64,000 bases of DNA from Bacteroidetes bacterium MedPE-SWsnd-G2 (GTDB lineage: Bacteria > Bacteroidota > Bacteroidia > Flavobacteriales > Flavobacteriaceae). Under the pieces are notes generated by a model. It ran no database searches. It was given only the letters and a program-made list of their open reading frames with translations, and was not told the origin of the DNA. Made by a program: the position numbers and the translations under genes. Each line of letters starts with the position of its first letter. Position 1 is the stretch's first letter. The stretch is taken from the NCBI GenBank assembly GCA_001874335.1, contig MPDE01000003.1, forward strand, positions 124,001 through 188,000. The letters run 5' to 3'. Below, piece after piece: positions 1-9,559 of this stretch.

Positions 1-36
1 AGATATTGATAGAGAGGTGTTTTTGTCTTATATAAA

Positions 37-600
37 TTAAACTTCAGAATATCTAAAACAACTGGTTTCATGGTCGTTGACCATTCCCGTAGCTTGCATA
101 TGCGCATATACTACAGTCGAGCCCACAAATTTGAATCCGCGTTTTTTTAAGTCCTTACTAATTCCGTCACTTAGAGGCGTATTTGCCGGAGCTTCTTTAT
201 AAGAATTAATCGTGTTTTTTATGGGAATATCATTTACAAATCCCCAGATGTATGTGCTAAAGCTACCAAACTCTTTTTGAATTGCCATAAAAGCTTTTGC
301 ATTATTAATAGTAGCTTTTATTTTTAATTTGTTTCTTATTATTCCTGCGTCATTCCTTAGGGATTCTTCCTTTTTAGCATCGTAATTGGCAATTTTTTTA
401 TAATCAAATCCGTCAAAGGCTGTTCTGAAATTCTCACGTTTTCTAAGAACAGTAATCCAACTTAATCCAGCTTGAAAAGTTTCTAAAGTTAGAAACTCAA
501 ATAGGGTAGCATCATCCTTTATAGGTACACCCCATTCGTTATCGTGATACGCTTCATATAACGGGTCACCTAGACACCAACCACATCTTTGTTTCTCCAT
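37..600 (-). CDS. tag: DNA-3-methyladenine glycosylase I
   Basis: Base-excision repair enzyme that removes 3-methyladenine from alkylated DNA. The 187-residue length fits the Tag family. The N-terminal CGWC segment with the following H-D-N-E-W-G, and the C-terminal NDHETSCF, carry the Cys/His residues that hold structural zinc in E. coli Tag. The AGLSWITVLRKRENF block (about residues 44-58) is the conserved base-pocket region. It starts at an ATG and has no close partner: the next gene is divergent, about 160 bp away. Family assignment is firm; activity is inferred from homology. Confidence 0.95.
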   Translation of the reverse strand: MEKQRCGWCLGDPLYEAYHDNEWGVPIKDDATLFEFLTLETFQAGLSWITVLRKRENFRTAFDGFDYKKIANYDAKKEESLRNDAGIIRNKLKIKATINNAKAFMAIQKEFGSFSTYIWGFVNDIPIKNTINSYKEAPANTPLSDGISKDLKKRGFKFVGSTVVYAHMQATGMVNDHETSCFRYSEV

Positions 601-761
601 GCTGAAATTTTTAATTCCTAAGTATAGTAAATTATTATATCCTTATAAATAATAGTAATTAGATGTAAAGTAAGGAATTATGTATTAATCTACTAATGTA
701 ACATCTGTTACCAGAATTTTAAAATGGGAATAGTAAATTTGATTAATTTAAAACGATATTC

Positions 762-1370
762 ATGCTTAGTGAAGTAGTACAAAAAGAAGTGATTTTAGAG
801 AGTTTGAACAAGAGTCAAACTTACGATGAATATAGAGCTATGGTAAAAACATTAGCTGCTGAAAAAGGAACAACTGGAGCAGACAAATCTGAAGCATTGG
901 TAAATTATACCGCCTTAAATGACAGACGTATGAAGCGTTGGGATAAAACGGTGAAGGTTTCAGATGAAATCAAGTCCAAAACGGAAGCTTATGAAGGCCG
1001 TGCTACTTGGTTAGTGCTAACTGAGAGTTGGTGTGGTGATGCGGCGCATATTATGCCAGTTATAAATAAAGTAGCACAATTAAATTCTAACATAGATTTT
1101 AAGGTGGTACTTAGAGATGAGAATGATGAGTTAATGAATGCATTTTTGACCAATGGAGGAAAATCCATTCCGAAGTTAATAATGATAGATTCTGATACTC
1201 ATGATGTGATTGCTGATTTTGGTCCTCGGCCTCAAAAAGCAACACAATTAGTTGAAGATTATAAGGCTGAACATGGTAAATTAACTCCCGAGTTTAAAGA
1301 AGATTTACAGCTTTGGTATAATAAAGATAAAGGACAGAGCACCTTAGAAGATTTAATGCAGTTGCTCTAA
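762..1370 (+). CDS. Thioredoxin-fold protein with WCGD in place of CxxC
   Basis: A 202-residue cytoplasmic protein with a thioredoxin-like fold: a strand (TWLVLTES) leads into W-C-G-D-A-A-H at about residues 90-96, and later SIPKLIMID gives the cis-Pro region. Only the first active-site cysteine (Cys91) is present; position 94 is Ala, so a classical dithiol exchange is not expected. No signal peptide is visible. It converges on the TonB-like gene with a 4-bp overlap. Similar single-Cys thioredoxin-family proteins are common in Flavobacteriaceae, but the substrate is unknown. Fold call is confident; function is not. Confidence 0.75.
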   Translation: MLSEVVQKEVILESLNKSQTYDEYRAMVKTLAAEKGTTGADKSEALVNYTALNDRRMKRWDKTVKVSDEIKSKTEAYEGRATWLVLTESWCGDAAHIMPVINKVAQLNSNIDFKVVLRDENDELMNAFLTNGGKSIPKLIMIDSDTHDVIADFGPRPQKATQLVEDYKAEHGKLTPEFKEDLQLWYNKDKGQSTLEDLMQLL

Positions 1371-2098
1371 GTTTTTCCTTTAAAGTAAAATGTAATAGAC
1401 CCTATCTGTGATTTGGTTGTGCTTGATGCATCAAATAATACGTTTTTAGCGTACGAAAGCGCATGGTCTATTAAACATTGATTTTTTGTGGTGGAGGCAT
1501 TGTTAACGTAAGTTTCAATGACTTCACCTTTTTCATTTACAGAGATATTTATTATAATTTTACCTGAAGTTTCACAGAGGTAAATAGGGGTGTCATAGTT
1601 GAGCAGAGTTCTGTCTTTTAGAGAATAGGTGAATGAGCTATTTGAATTTTTTGTTTCAGAATGTGGTTTGTTTTTGTGTTTGTTTAAAACATCATTTATG
1701 GCATCAAAATCCTTTTTTTCTTTTTTGCTAACAGCGTAATCACTGGCTTTTCGCGCTGTGTATTTACCTTCGTAATCTTCTGCTTGAGATTCTGATTCTT
1801 CAGTGGTTTCAGGTGATGTAGTTTTGACTTCGTCTTTAACAGTCCTAAAATTTTTCATCAAATCTTCAAACTCGTGATCTTCATTAAAGGCTTTATTGGT
1901 TTCTGACAAAGAAGCGTTTCTATCAAATAATGGCTCCTTTTCTTCTAAAACGTCTTCAAGTTCTGGTTCAATAAGAAAGTAGCTTTCGGCAATAAATTCT
2001 GATTGCTTAGTAATATGAATACTAAACAGACTCAGAATAATTATTCCGGTGAGTAGAAAAGTAATTAGAAAGGCCTTATAGCGTTCTATGAATTGCAA
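1367..2098 (-). CDS. TonB-like membrane-anchored protein
   Basis: A 243-residue protein with one N-terminal transmembrane segment (about residues 10-27) after a short basic stretch. A long charged, low-complexity linker follows (about 35-150), then a C-terminal domain of about 75 residues (GKIIINISVNEKGEV...YFKGKT) resembling the TonB C-terminal fold. This layout is that of an energy-transducer TonB-like protein spanning the periplasm. No ExbB/ExbD genes are nearby. The start is a TTG (2096-2098); no in-frame ATG precedes the membrane segment. Its 3' end overlaps the convergent thioredoxin-like gene by 4 bp. Which receptor it would serve cannot be read from the sequence. Confidence 0.55.
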   Translation of the reverse strand: MQFIERYKAFLITFLLTGIIILSLFSIHITKQSEFIAESYFLIEPELEDVLEEKEPLFDRNASLSETNKAFNEDHEFEDLMKNFRTVKDEVKTTSPETTEESESQAEDYEGKYTARKASDYAVSKKEKKDFDAINDVLNKHKNKPHSETKNSNSSFTYSLKDRTLLNYDTPIYLCETSGKIIINISVNEKGEVIETYVNNASTTKNQCLIDHALSYAKNVLFDASSTTKSQIGSITFYFKGKT

Positions 2099-2142
2099 AA
2101 TAGAGTTTTACGTTTAGTTTAATATACGTAAAAAAGGCAAGT

Positions 2143-2835
2143 TTAGTTGTTAAGTGTATGTATAAAGTCTTCAGGAGAAATAGCATCATCAACATTAAAG
2201 TCTCCAATTTTGGTTCGTCTTAATGCCGATAAGTGTGCGCCGTTATGAAGTGCTTTTCCAAAATCACTGGCAAGGGTACGAATGTAAGTGCCTTTGCTGC
2301 AAACCACTCTAAAGTTGATATTATTACCATTAATAGATGTGATTTCAAAGGCGTTAATGGTTACTACTCGAGACGGAATGTCTACACTTTCTCCAGCTCT
2401 GGCAAACTCATAAAGGCGTTTACCATCTTTTTTAATTGCTGAAAATACAGGTGGATATTGGGTAATATCGCCTATAAATTTTTGAGTTGTATTGTGAATG
2501 TCGTCTTCGGTAATATGTGAGGTTTCAAAAGTTTGGTCAATCTCTGTTTCTAAATCAAATGAGGGAGTTGTGCTTCCCAAAACAATGGTACCAGTATATT
2601 CCTTTATTTGACCTTGAAACGTGTTTATTTGCTTGGTCATTTTTCCGGTGCAAATAATGAGTAAGCCTGTTGCAAGCGGATCTAATGTACCAGCATGTCC
2701 AACCTTTATCTTTTTAATTTTAAACGCTTGACGAATTTCCCATCGTAATTTGTTTACAGCCTGAAAAGAGGTCCAATTGAGAGGTTTGTCAATGAGTAAA
2801 ACTTGTCCTGAAAGGTAATCTTCTTTTGATTTCAT
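2143..2835 (-). CDS. truB: tRNA pseudouridine(55) synthase
   Basis: Converts U55 of the tRNA T-loop to pseudouridine. The hallmark GHAGTLDPLATG motif with the catalytic Asp lies near residues 47-58, and the KxGxL-type N-terminus (LLIDKPLNWTSF) is typical. The later CSKGTYIRTLASDFG segment is also conserved in TruB. At 230 residues it is the short bacterial form with a minimal C-terminal PUA region. It lies 3 bp downstream of uppP on the same strand, the last gene of the ftsX-DUF3098-uppP-truB group. Confidence 0.96.
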   Translation of the reverse strand: MKSKEDYLSGQVLLIDKPLNWTSFQAVNKLRWEIRQAFKIKKIKVGHAGTLDPLATGLLIICTGKMTKQINTFQGQIKEYTGTIVLGSTTPSFDLETEIDQTFETSHITEDDIHNTTQKFIGDITQYPPVFSAIKKDGKRLYEFARAGESVDIPSRVVTINAFEITSINGNNINFRVVCSKGTYIRTLASDFGKALHNGAHLSALRRTKIGDFNVDDAISPEDFIHTLNN

Positions 2836-2838
2836 AAT

Positions 2839-3633
2839 TTAACTAAAAATGGCAAATGCAATGGCAATACAACCTACAATTAGACAGTAATAGGCAAAAT
2901 AAGATAGTTTGCTTTTACGCACCAAACTAATCATCCAAGTACAGGCCACGAGCCCAGAAACAAACGCAGCTATAAACCCGACGCTTAAGGCCATAGTATT
3001 AGAACCCTCAAAATTCAAATTACCACTAAATAAATCCTTAGCAATTTTCCCGAAGATTAATGGGACAACCATTAAAAAGCTAAATCTTGCAGCTTTGGTT
3101 TTATCGTTTCCTAATAATACCGATGTGGATATGGTTGCTCCAGATCTTGAAATACCAGGTAACATGGCAATGGCTTGAGATACACCAATTATTAATGCAT
3201 CTTTAAATGACACCGATTTGTTCGTGTCTTTAGCTTTGTCTGCTAAAATTAAAAGGGCAGCTGTGACAATTAACATACAGCCAACAAGCAATATATTACC
3301 ATTAAACAAAGCTTCTAATTGTTCTTCAAAAAACAAGCCTACGATAACCGCAGGAATCATAGAAAGCGCAATTTTAGCAACAAATTGCAAATCGTCATTC
3401 CATTCAAATTTTAGGGCACCTTTAATAAGTAGATAAATATCTTTTCTAAAAACAACCATAGTACTAAGTGCTGTTGCAAAGTGAAGTACAACGGTAAATA
3501 ATAAACTTTCTTCAGGGATAGACTGGTCACCAAGAATGGCTTTACCAAGTTCTAAATGGCCACTTGAGGATACAGGTAGAAATTCTGTTAAACCTTGTAT
3601 AATCCCAAGAATGGCACTATCAATTACATTCAT
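2839..3633 (-). CDS. uppP: Undecaprenyl-diphosphatase
   Basis: Integral-membrane phosphatase that recycles undecaprenyl diphosphate for peptidoglycan and polysaccharide synthesis. The two family motifs are visible: GLTEFLPVSSSGHL at residues about 14-27 and LPGISRSGAT at about 158-167, with the conserved Glu, Ser, His and Arg. Seven to eight hydrophobic helices and a 264-residue length fit BacA/UppP. The ATG start lies 8 bp after the DUF3098 gene and the stop is 3 bp before truB, so the genes are probably co-transcribed. Confidence 0.96.
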   Translation of the reverse strand: MNVIDSAILGIIQGLTEFLPVSSSGHLELGKAILGDQSIPEESLLFTVVLHFATALSTMVVFRKDIYLLIKGALKFEWNDDLQFVAKIALSMIPAVIVGLFFEEQLEALFNGNILLVGCMLIVTAALLILADKAKDTNKSVSFKDALIIGVSQAIAMLPGISRSGATISTSVLLGNDKTKAARFSFLMVVPLIFGKIAKDLFSGNLNFEGSNTMALSVGFIAAFVSGLVACTWMISLVRKSKLSYFAYYCLIVGCIAIAFAIFS

Positions 3634-3640
3634 TTATATT

Positions 3641-3889
3641 CTATTTCTTATTGGGGTTTAGTAAAATGGCATAAATTTGAATGCCAAATCCTATCAATAC
3701 AAGGGTAGGTGCTAATCTAATTCTTCTAAAATTAAATATCTCTGGGTTAAAAACATTAGGGTCATCGCTTCCTCCACCTGACATTAAAATAAAGCCAATG
3801 GCAATAAATGCAAGACCTATAAACATAAACTTATAGTTTCTCTTTCCGAAAATAAACTGACTTTTATTTTTATTGTTTTGTTCTCCCAT
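3641..3889 (-). CDS. DUF3098 small membrane protein
   Basis: An 82-residue protein with two transmembrane segments (about residues 21-37 and 60-76) separated by a loop containing GGGSDDPNVFNPEIFNFRR, the recognisable core of DUF3098. It sits between ftsX and uppP on the same strand, the usual flavobacterial position, which hints at a role in envelope growth or division. No catalytic motif is seen and the function is unknown. Confidence 0.85.
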   Translation of the reverse strand: MGEQNNKNKSQFIFGKRNYKFMFIGLAFIAIGFILMSGGGSDDPNVFNPEIFNFRRIRLAPTLVLIGFGIQIYAILLNPNKK

Positions 3890-4069
3890 AGTTAAAATAA
3901 TTCTGCGATAATTATATGATTGTCAATCGTTAATTGAGCCAAAGCTCTGATGTTTCAACCTAAAAATTAGCTAAATGCAAAGTAACGGTTTTATTTAATA
4001 CCAATTTGTTAACTTCAGTAAAAAACGAAGCTTGAGTTTGGTCATTATTTTCTAAATATTCTTTGCTTT

Positions 4070-4954
4070 TTAATAGTAAAGTTGATCTGTTTTTAAGTTT
4101 AAAAATCGTTGAGTAGCGATAAATGTGCTTCCCCAAGTAATTAAAATTCCTATAATGAAAACACCTGCAAACAGGGCTCCTAATTTTATAGGTTGTTGGA
4201 TGAGTTCTAATTCTGGGAAGGTTTGATTCACATAATATAACAACGCTGCCATTCCTGCCATTGCAATTAGGGCTCCGATAACACCTAACTGTACATTTTT
4301 TAAAAGAAATGGTCGTCTAATAAAGCGCTTTGTAGCACCAACCATTTGCATGGTTTTAATGATAAAACGTTTTGAATAAACCGCTAATCGTATCGAGCTA
4401 TTAATTAAAAGCACTGCAATTAAGGTAAATAATCCACTTATAATTAAAACCCAATAGCTTATTTTCTTGACGTTGTTATTCATAAGTTCAACAAGGTCGT
4501 TGTCGTATTTAATTTCTTCAATAAACTTTTTGTTAGCCAATTCTTCGCTAATGCCATCTAAAGTTTCATTAGTAACATAGTCTGCTTTCAAGTAAACATC
4601 AATAGAGTTTTGTAGTGGATTATACCCCACAAAATCCATAAAGTCTTCACCCGTTTCTGCTTTTAGCAATTCGGCTGCTTCTTCTTTGGAGACATAGTTT
4701 GTTGATTTGGCATATTCTGCCATTGCTAAGCTTTTTTGAAGTTGTTTGATTTCAACATCTTTGGCAGTATCATTTAAATAGATGGTAACCACTACCTGCT
4801 CCTTAAAATGATCGGCAACTTTTTTAGCATTTAGTACAAGCATTCCCAAACTTCCTAATAGAAATAAGACTAAAGCAATACTTATAACTACAGAGAAATA
4901 GGAAGAAATTAGTTTACGGTTTTGGTACTTGTCAAAAGAAGAACTCATAGGCAT
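4070..4954 (-). CDS. ftsX: Cell division protein FtsX
   Basis: Permease-like partner of the FtsE ATPase that couples division to peptidoglycan hydrolase activation. It has four membrane helices: one N-terminal (about 20-43), a periplasmic domain (about 45-165), then three C-terminal ones (about 168-190, 220-240, 262-285). The basic region between helices 2 and 3 contains the conserved KTMQMVGATKRFIRRPF block. The start could be the ATG at 4954 or the one two codons later (4948), which gives the more usual MSSSF N-terminus. ftsE is not in the window, as is common in Bacteroidota. Confidence 0.93.
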   Translation of the reverse strand: MPMSSSFDKYQNRKLISSYFSVVISIALVLFLLGSLGMLVLNAKKVADHFKEQVVVTIYLNDTAKDVEIKQLQKSLAMAEYAKSTNYVSKEEAAELLKAETGEDFMDFVGYNPLQNSIDVYLKADYVTNETLDGISEELANKKFIEEIKYDNDLVELMNNNVKKISYWVLIISGLFTLIAVLLINSSIRLAVYSKRFIIKTMQMVGATKRFIRRPFLLKNVQLGVIGALIAMAGMAALLYYVNQTFPELELIQQPIKLGALFAGVFIIGILITWGSTFIATQRFLNLKTDQLYY

Positions 4955-5024
4955 TTTATGTTACGTTGGTAAAAATAAAAAAGAATTCTATTTCACTTGG
5001 GTTTACAACGTTTAAACTTCTACT

Positions 5025-5807
5025 TTATTTAATAGTTTTATTAATTGCCTTTAAAATTTTGGCTTCTTGAGCCTTGGCAAATTTGTATCCCATTTCAAAA
5101 GCTTTGTCTATGGCCTTTGTATCTAAGGCTCCAATTGTTTTAACCTCCGATGGCGCAAACACATAATCACAGTTTTTAAATTTTTCAATATCATTAAAAT
5201 CCATACCAATATGATAGGCACGATACAACAGTTTGATTGAAGATGTAATATCACTGTTTTGAATGGGAGCAACCGGATTTACAAAACTTCCTAAAATAAC
5301 ATCGCAGTGGTTTTCAAGGGGCTCCACAGGAAAGTTGTTTAAAATTCCTCCATCGCAATACAAATTGTTGTTTATTTCTACTGGAGAAAATACAGGAGGT
5401 ATGGCACAGGAGGCAATGAGAGGTCTAATAAGTTGGCCTGAGTTAAAGAAATCTAATTGACCACTTGTAAGATTTGTGGCTGCAACGGTTACAGGGAGAA
5501 TAAGGGTTTTAAAATCATCCTCCGGGAAATACTTTTCAAAAAACGAAACAAACTTCTCGCTATCCATAAAGCCTGGTTTGGCTCTGGTGTACATCGAGAG
5601 TTTTAATAAGGGAGTTGTTTTAAAAAAGGTTAAAATGGTATCTAAATCATAACCTTTGGCGTAAAAAGCCGCTACCATTGCTCCGGCACTTGTACCAGCA
5701 ATATGAGTTGGTTTAATGTTGTTTTCAAGTAGTACTTTTAAAAAGCCGACGTGAGCTATAGCCTTAACGCCACCTCCAGAAAGAACTAACCCTATTTTTG
5801 CCGCCAT
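5025..5807 (-). CDS. Patatin-like phospholipase
   Basis: A 260-residue cytoplasmic serine hydrolase of the patatin/RssA group. The oxyanion-hole motif SGGGVKA lies at residues about 10-16, the nucleophile elbow GTSAG at about 39-43, and the catalytic Asp in CDGGILNNFPV at about 150-160. All parts of the Ser-Asp dyad are present, so lipid acyl-hydrolase activity is expected; the physiological lipid is unknown. It has no signal peptide. It lies upstream of ftsX on the same strand with a 70-bp gap, so co-transcription is possible but unproven. Confidence 0.9.
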   Translation of the reverse strand: MAAKIGLVLSGGGVKAIAHVGFLKVLLENNIKPTHIAGTSAGAMVAAFYAKGYDLDTILTFFKTTPLLKLSMYTRAKPGFMDSEKFVSFFEKYFPEDDFKTLILPVTVAATNLTSGQLDFFNSGQLIRPLIASCAIPPVFSPVEINNNLYCDGGILNNFPVEPLENHCDVILGSFVNPVAPIQNSDITSSIKLLYRAYHIGMDFNDIEKFKNCDYVFAPSEVKTIGALDTKAIDKAFEMGYKFAKAQEAKILKAINKTIK

Positions 5808-5915
5808 TTTCTAACAAATTTTGAGCGTTTTTAATTTTTATTATACCCTAAACTTACGCTTTAGAATTTTGTTTTTAAAACGTAACTTCGCATTTTAAAA
5901 ATATTGACTTGCAAT

Positions 5916-8900
5916 ATGATATATAAATTCAATGAAATTGAAGCCAAATGGCAAAATTTCTGGGCAGAGAACCAAACATTTAGAGCTGAAAATAATTCTG
6001 AAAAACCTAAGTACTATGTATTAGATATGTTTCCTTATCCTTCTGGAGCAGGTTTACATGTTGGGCACCCTCTGGGGTATATCGCTTCAGATATATATGC
6101 ACGTTACAAAAGACATAAAGGGTTTAATGTTTTGCATCCGCAAGGTTATGATAGTTTTGGTTTACCGGCAGAGCAATATGCTATTCAAACTGGCCAACAT
6201 CCTGCAGTTACTACAGAGACAAACATAAAAACCTATAGAAGACAATTAGATCAGATTGGGTTTTCATTTGATTGGAGTAGAGAAGTGCGCACTAGTAATC
6301 CTGAGTATTACAAGTGGACACAATGGATTTTTATTCAATTGTTTGAGTCATGGTATAATTTAGATTCTGATAAGGCCGAAAGTATTTCAACCTTAGTAGC
6401 CTTGTTTGAAGCAGAAGGAAATTCTAAAGTCAACGCGGTTTGCGATGATGCGGTTTCGCAGTTTACGGCTGAGGAATGGAATGCCTTAGATGAAAAACAA
6501 CAACAAGAAGTGTTGTTACAATATAGATTAACCTATTTGGCAGAAACAGAAGTAAACTGGTGCCCAGCATTAGGTACAGTTTTAGCCAATGACGAAATTG
6601 TAAACGGTGTTTCTGAGCGTGGTGGTCACCCGGTAGTAAGAAAGAAAATGACACAATGGAGTATGCGTATTTCTGCATATGCCGAGCGATTGCTTCAAGG
6701 CCTTAATACTATTGATTGGACAGATGCTTTAAAGGAAAGTCAGCGAAATTGGATTGGTAAATCTGAAGGCGCAAGTGTAACTTTTAATGTTGAAGGTCAC
6801 GATGCCGTTATAGATGTCTTTACGACAAGACCTGATACTATTTTTGGTGTGAGTTTTATGACCTTGGCTCCAGAGCATGATCTGGTCATGCAAATTACAA
6901 CTGAAGATCAAAAAGCAGATGTTGAAGCTTATATTCAAGCAACAGCAAAACGAAGCGAACGTGATAGAATGGCCGATGTAAAAACCATTTCTGGAGTGTT
7001 TACTGGTGCCTATGCACAACATCCATTTTCTAAAGAGCCTATCCCAATTTGGATTGGGGATTATGTGTTAGCAGGTTACGGTACTGGAGCTGTAATGGCT
7101 GTGCCTTGTGGAGATCAACGAGATTACGATTTTGCGAAACATTTTGATATTAATATTCCTAACATTTTTGAAGGCGTAGATATTAGTGAAGCCGCTTTTG
7201 CTGATAAGGCGACAACTGTTATTGCTAATAGCGATTTCTTAAACGGGTTAAACTATAAAAAAGCAACCAAACGTGCCATTTACGAGTTAGAGCAAATTGG
7301 CCAAGGAGAAGGGAAAACAAATTACCGATTAAGGGATGCTGTATTTTCACGTCAACGTTATTGGGGAGAACCATTCCCAGTGTATTATGTGAACGGCATG
7401 CCTAAAATGATAGATGCACAACATTTGCCTATCCAATTGCCTGAAGTTGAAAAATATTTACCAACCGAAACCGGAGAGCCGCCTTTAGGAAACGCTTCTG
7501 TTTGGGCTTGGAATACTGAAACTAACCAGGTGGTTGCCAATGAAAACATTGATAACCAAACGGTGTTTCCTTTAGAGTTAAATACAATGCCGGGTTGGGC
7601 AGGAAGTTCTTGGTATTTTAATCGCTATATGGATGCGCATAACACTGGAGCGTTTGCGAGTCAAGAGGCATTAAACTACTGGAAAGAAGTAGATTTATAT
7701 ATTGGAGGTAGCGAGCATGCCACAGGGCATTTATTATATGCGCGTTTCTGGCAAAAATTCTTGTTTGATAGAGGCGTAGTTCCAGTTGATGAATTTGCTA
7801 AAAAGCTGATTAATCAAGGGATGATTTTGGGAACAAGTGCTTTTGTACATAGAGTTGCTTCAGTAAATGTACATTCGAAGAATGTTCAGGTTAAAAATCC
7901 AGGAAAAGGATTTACGCCTTTGGCCGATAAATTTATAAAATCAATTAAAATAAATAAGCAACTGTTTTTTACTAACTCAATGTTGAATTTGAAGAGGTAT
8001 TGTGATTCCAAAGGAGTATCTAAAGAGGCGACATTGAGAGATTTCGATATTCAGGAAGAATACTCAAATCTAATAAAGAACTCTATAGAGCCTTTTGTAA
8101 GTTCTGAAGATCTTGATTTTTTAGATACTCTTAAATATGCTTTAGTATTAGGGTCTACTTCACCAATTCATGCAGATGTGTCTTTTGTAAATTCGTCAGA
8201 TGAATTAGACATGGAAGCCTTTAAAAATTGGAGAGCCGAATATAAAGACGCGGTATTTGTAACCGAGGAGAATGAGGTTTATAAAGTTGGCCGCGAAGTC
8301 GAAAAAATGTCTAAGTCTAAATACAATGTTGTAAATCCGGATAATATTTGTGCAGAATACGGTGCTGATAGCTTACGTCTTTACGAAATGTTCTTGGGAC
8401 CTTTAGAGCAAGCAAAACCTTGGAATACTGCTGGTATTACTGGTGTTCATGGGTTTTTAAAGAAACTTTGGAAACTGTACATGACCGAAAACGGTTGTGC
8501 TGTTACCGATGCAGAGCCTACTAAAGACAACTTAAAAACCTTGCATAAAACCATTAAAAAGGTAGAAGAAGATATCGATAATTTTTCTTTCAATACGTCG
8601 GTGTCAACATTTATGATTGCAGTTAATGAGTTGACGGCTCAAAAATGTAAAAGCAAGGCTATTTTAGAGCCATTATTAGTATTATTATCGCCTTATGCGC
8701 CGCATATTTGTGAAGAGCTGCATAGCCAATTGGGATATGATTCTTCAATTTCAACTAAAGCATTTCCTGTATTTGAGGCAAGTCATTTGGTAGAAAGCAG
8801 TAAAAACTATCCTATTTCATTTAATGGTAAGATGAGGTTTACTTTAGAGCTGCCGTTAGATATGAGTAAGGATGATATTGAAGCTGCTGTTATGGCTCAT

Positions 8901-8984
8901 GAAAAAACCCAAGCTCAACTTCAAGGACGCACACCTAAAAAGGTGATTGTTGTGCCGGGAAAAATTATAAATATTGTAGGATAA
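5916..8984 (+). CDS. leuS: Leucyl-tRNA synthetase with a lineage insertion
   Basis: Charges tRNA-Leu. The class I signatures HVGH (residues 48-51) and KMSKS (about 797-801) are both intact, with an editing (CP1) domain between them containing the TTRPDTIFG motif. I place the start at the ATG at 5916: the in-frame TTG at 5904 would add only four residues and lies next to a probable -7 box (TAACTTCG, 5883-5890). The protein is 1022 residues. About 100 residues (roughly 648-748, nt 7858-8160) between MILGTSAF and PIHADVSFVN are much longer than I recall for this stretch in related LeuRS. The reading frame stays open. Confidence 0.97.
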   Translation: MIYKFNEIEAKWQNFWAENQTFRAENNSEKPKYYVLDMFPYPSGAGLHVGHPLGYIASDIYARYKRHKGFNVLHPQGYDSFGLPAEQYAIQTGQHPAVTTETNIKTYRRQLDQIGFSFDWSREVRTSNPEYYKWTQWIFIQLFESWYNLDSDKAESISTLVALFEAEGNSKVNAVCDDAVSQFTAEEWNALDEKQQQEVLLQYRLTYLAETEVNWCPALGTVLANDEIVNGVSERGGHPVVRKKMTQWSMRISAYAERLLQGLNTIDWTDALKESQRNWIGKSEGASVTFNVEGHDAVIDVFTTRPDTIFGVSFMTLAPEHDLVMQITTEDQKADVEAYIQATAKRSERDRMADVKTISGVFTGAYAQHPFSKEPIPIWIGDYVLAGYGTGAVMAVPCGDQRDYDFAKHFDINIPNIFEGVDISEAAFADKATTVIANSDFLNGLNYKKATKRAIYELEQIGQGEGKTNYRLRDAVFSRQRYWGEPFPVYYVNGMPKMIDAQHLPIQLPEVEKYLPTETGEPPLGNASVWAWNTETNQVVANENIDNQTVFPLELNTMPGWAGSSWYFNRYMDAHNTGAFASQEALNYWKEVDLYIGGSEHATGHLLYARFWQKFLFDRGVVPVDEFAKKLINQGMILGTSAFVHRVASVNVHSKNVQVKNPGKGFTPLADKFIKSIKINKQLFFTNSMLNLKRYCDSKGVSKEATLRDFDIQEEYSNLIKNSIEPFVSSEDLDFLDTLKYALVLGSTSPIHADVSFVNSSDELDMEAFKNWRAEYKDAVFVTEENEVYKVGREVEKMSKSKYNVVNPDNICAEYGADSLRLYEMFLGPLEQAKPWNTAGITGVHGFLKKLWKLYMTENGCAVTDAEPTKDNLKTLHKTIKKVEEDIDNFSFNTSVSTFMIAVNELTAQKCKSKAILEPLLVLLSPYAPHICEELHSQLGYDSSISTKAFPVFEASHLVESSKNYPISFNGKMRFTLELPLDMSKDDIEAAVMAHEKTQAQLQGRTPKKVIVVPGKIINIVG

Positions 8985-8986
8985 GC

Positions 8987-9517
8987 ATGGGTAGATTACT
9001 TTTCTTTTTGGTTTTAATTGTGTTTTCGATGCAATTTGGCTATGCCCAGGAGCAAGACAAACAGTTTCCGAAAGATTATGTTGGTATCTACAAAGGCGAT
9101 TTAAAAATACACTCCGCCCGCGGTATTGAAACCGTGGGTATGGAGTTTCATTTAGAAGCATTAGATGTTGATGGTAATTATGCCTACCAGATTGTTTATA
9201 TCCAAGATGGGAAAAGGCAAGAACGTCGTTATAATTTAATAACCATAAATGCTAAAACAGGAGAGTATCTCATTGATGAAAACAATGGTATACTTTTAAA
9301 CGCGACCTTCATGGGCGGTAGTTTACATTCGATGTTTGAAGTGCAAGGGACTTACCTTACGACTACAGAAACGTTTTTTGACGACGCCATGGAATTTAAG
9401 ATTACGGTTTCAAGAGCTTCAGATGTTAGTAAATCTGAGACAGAAGGCGACCAGAGTATTACTGTTTTAAGTTATCCCGTTTCTTCAGTACATAAAGCCC
9501 GATTGGTAAAGCAATAA
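8987..9517 (+). CDS. Secreted protein of unknown function
   Basis: A 176-residue protein with a clear N-terminal signal peptide (MGRLLFFLVLIVFSMQFGYAQ, cleavage probably after YAQ at about residue 20). The mature part is beta-rich and contains YVGIYKGDLKIHSARG and several strand-like segments. No catalytic motif or lipobox is seen. The ATG is 2 bp after the leuS stop, so it is probably translated from the leuS transcript. The fold could be lipocalin-like, but I do not recognise the family. Confidence 0.75.
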   Translation: MGRLLFFLVLIVFSMQFGYAQEQDKQFPKDYVGIYKGDLKIHSARGIETVGMEFHLEALDVDGNYAYQIVYIQDGKRQERRYNLITINAKTGEYLIDENNGILLNATFMGGSLHSMFEVQGTYLTTTETFFDDAMEFKITVSRASDVSKSETEGDQSITVLSYPVSSVHKARLVKQ

Positions 9518-9520
9518 CTG

Positions 9521-9556
9521 CCAAATCTTCAGTAAAAAACCTCGTTTTAGATTTGG
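9521..9556 (+). terminator. Weak hairpin after the leuS unit
   Basis: CCAAATCT (9521-9528) pairs with AGATTTGG (9549-9556) across a 20-base loop, followed by the T-rich stretch TCTTATTTTT. The loop is large and the T-run is interrupted, so this is a weak terminator candidate. Confidence 0.35.
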
Positions 9557-9559
9557 TCT

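Noticed and set aside
5904-5915. TTG start for leuS four codons upstream of the ATG
   Set aside because: It adds only unconserved residues and lies close to the probable promoter; the ATG at 5916 gives the usual MIYKF N-terminus.
7858-8160. LeuRS insertion as an intein
   Set aside because: It is only about 100 residues and shows no N-terminal Cys/Ser splice block, no HN at the end and no endonuclease motifs.
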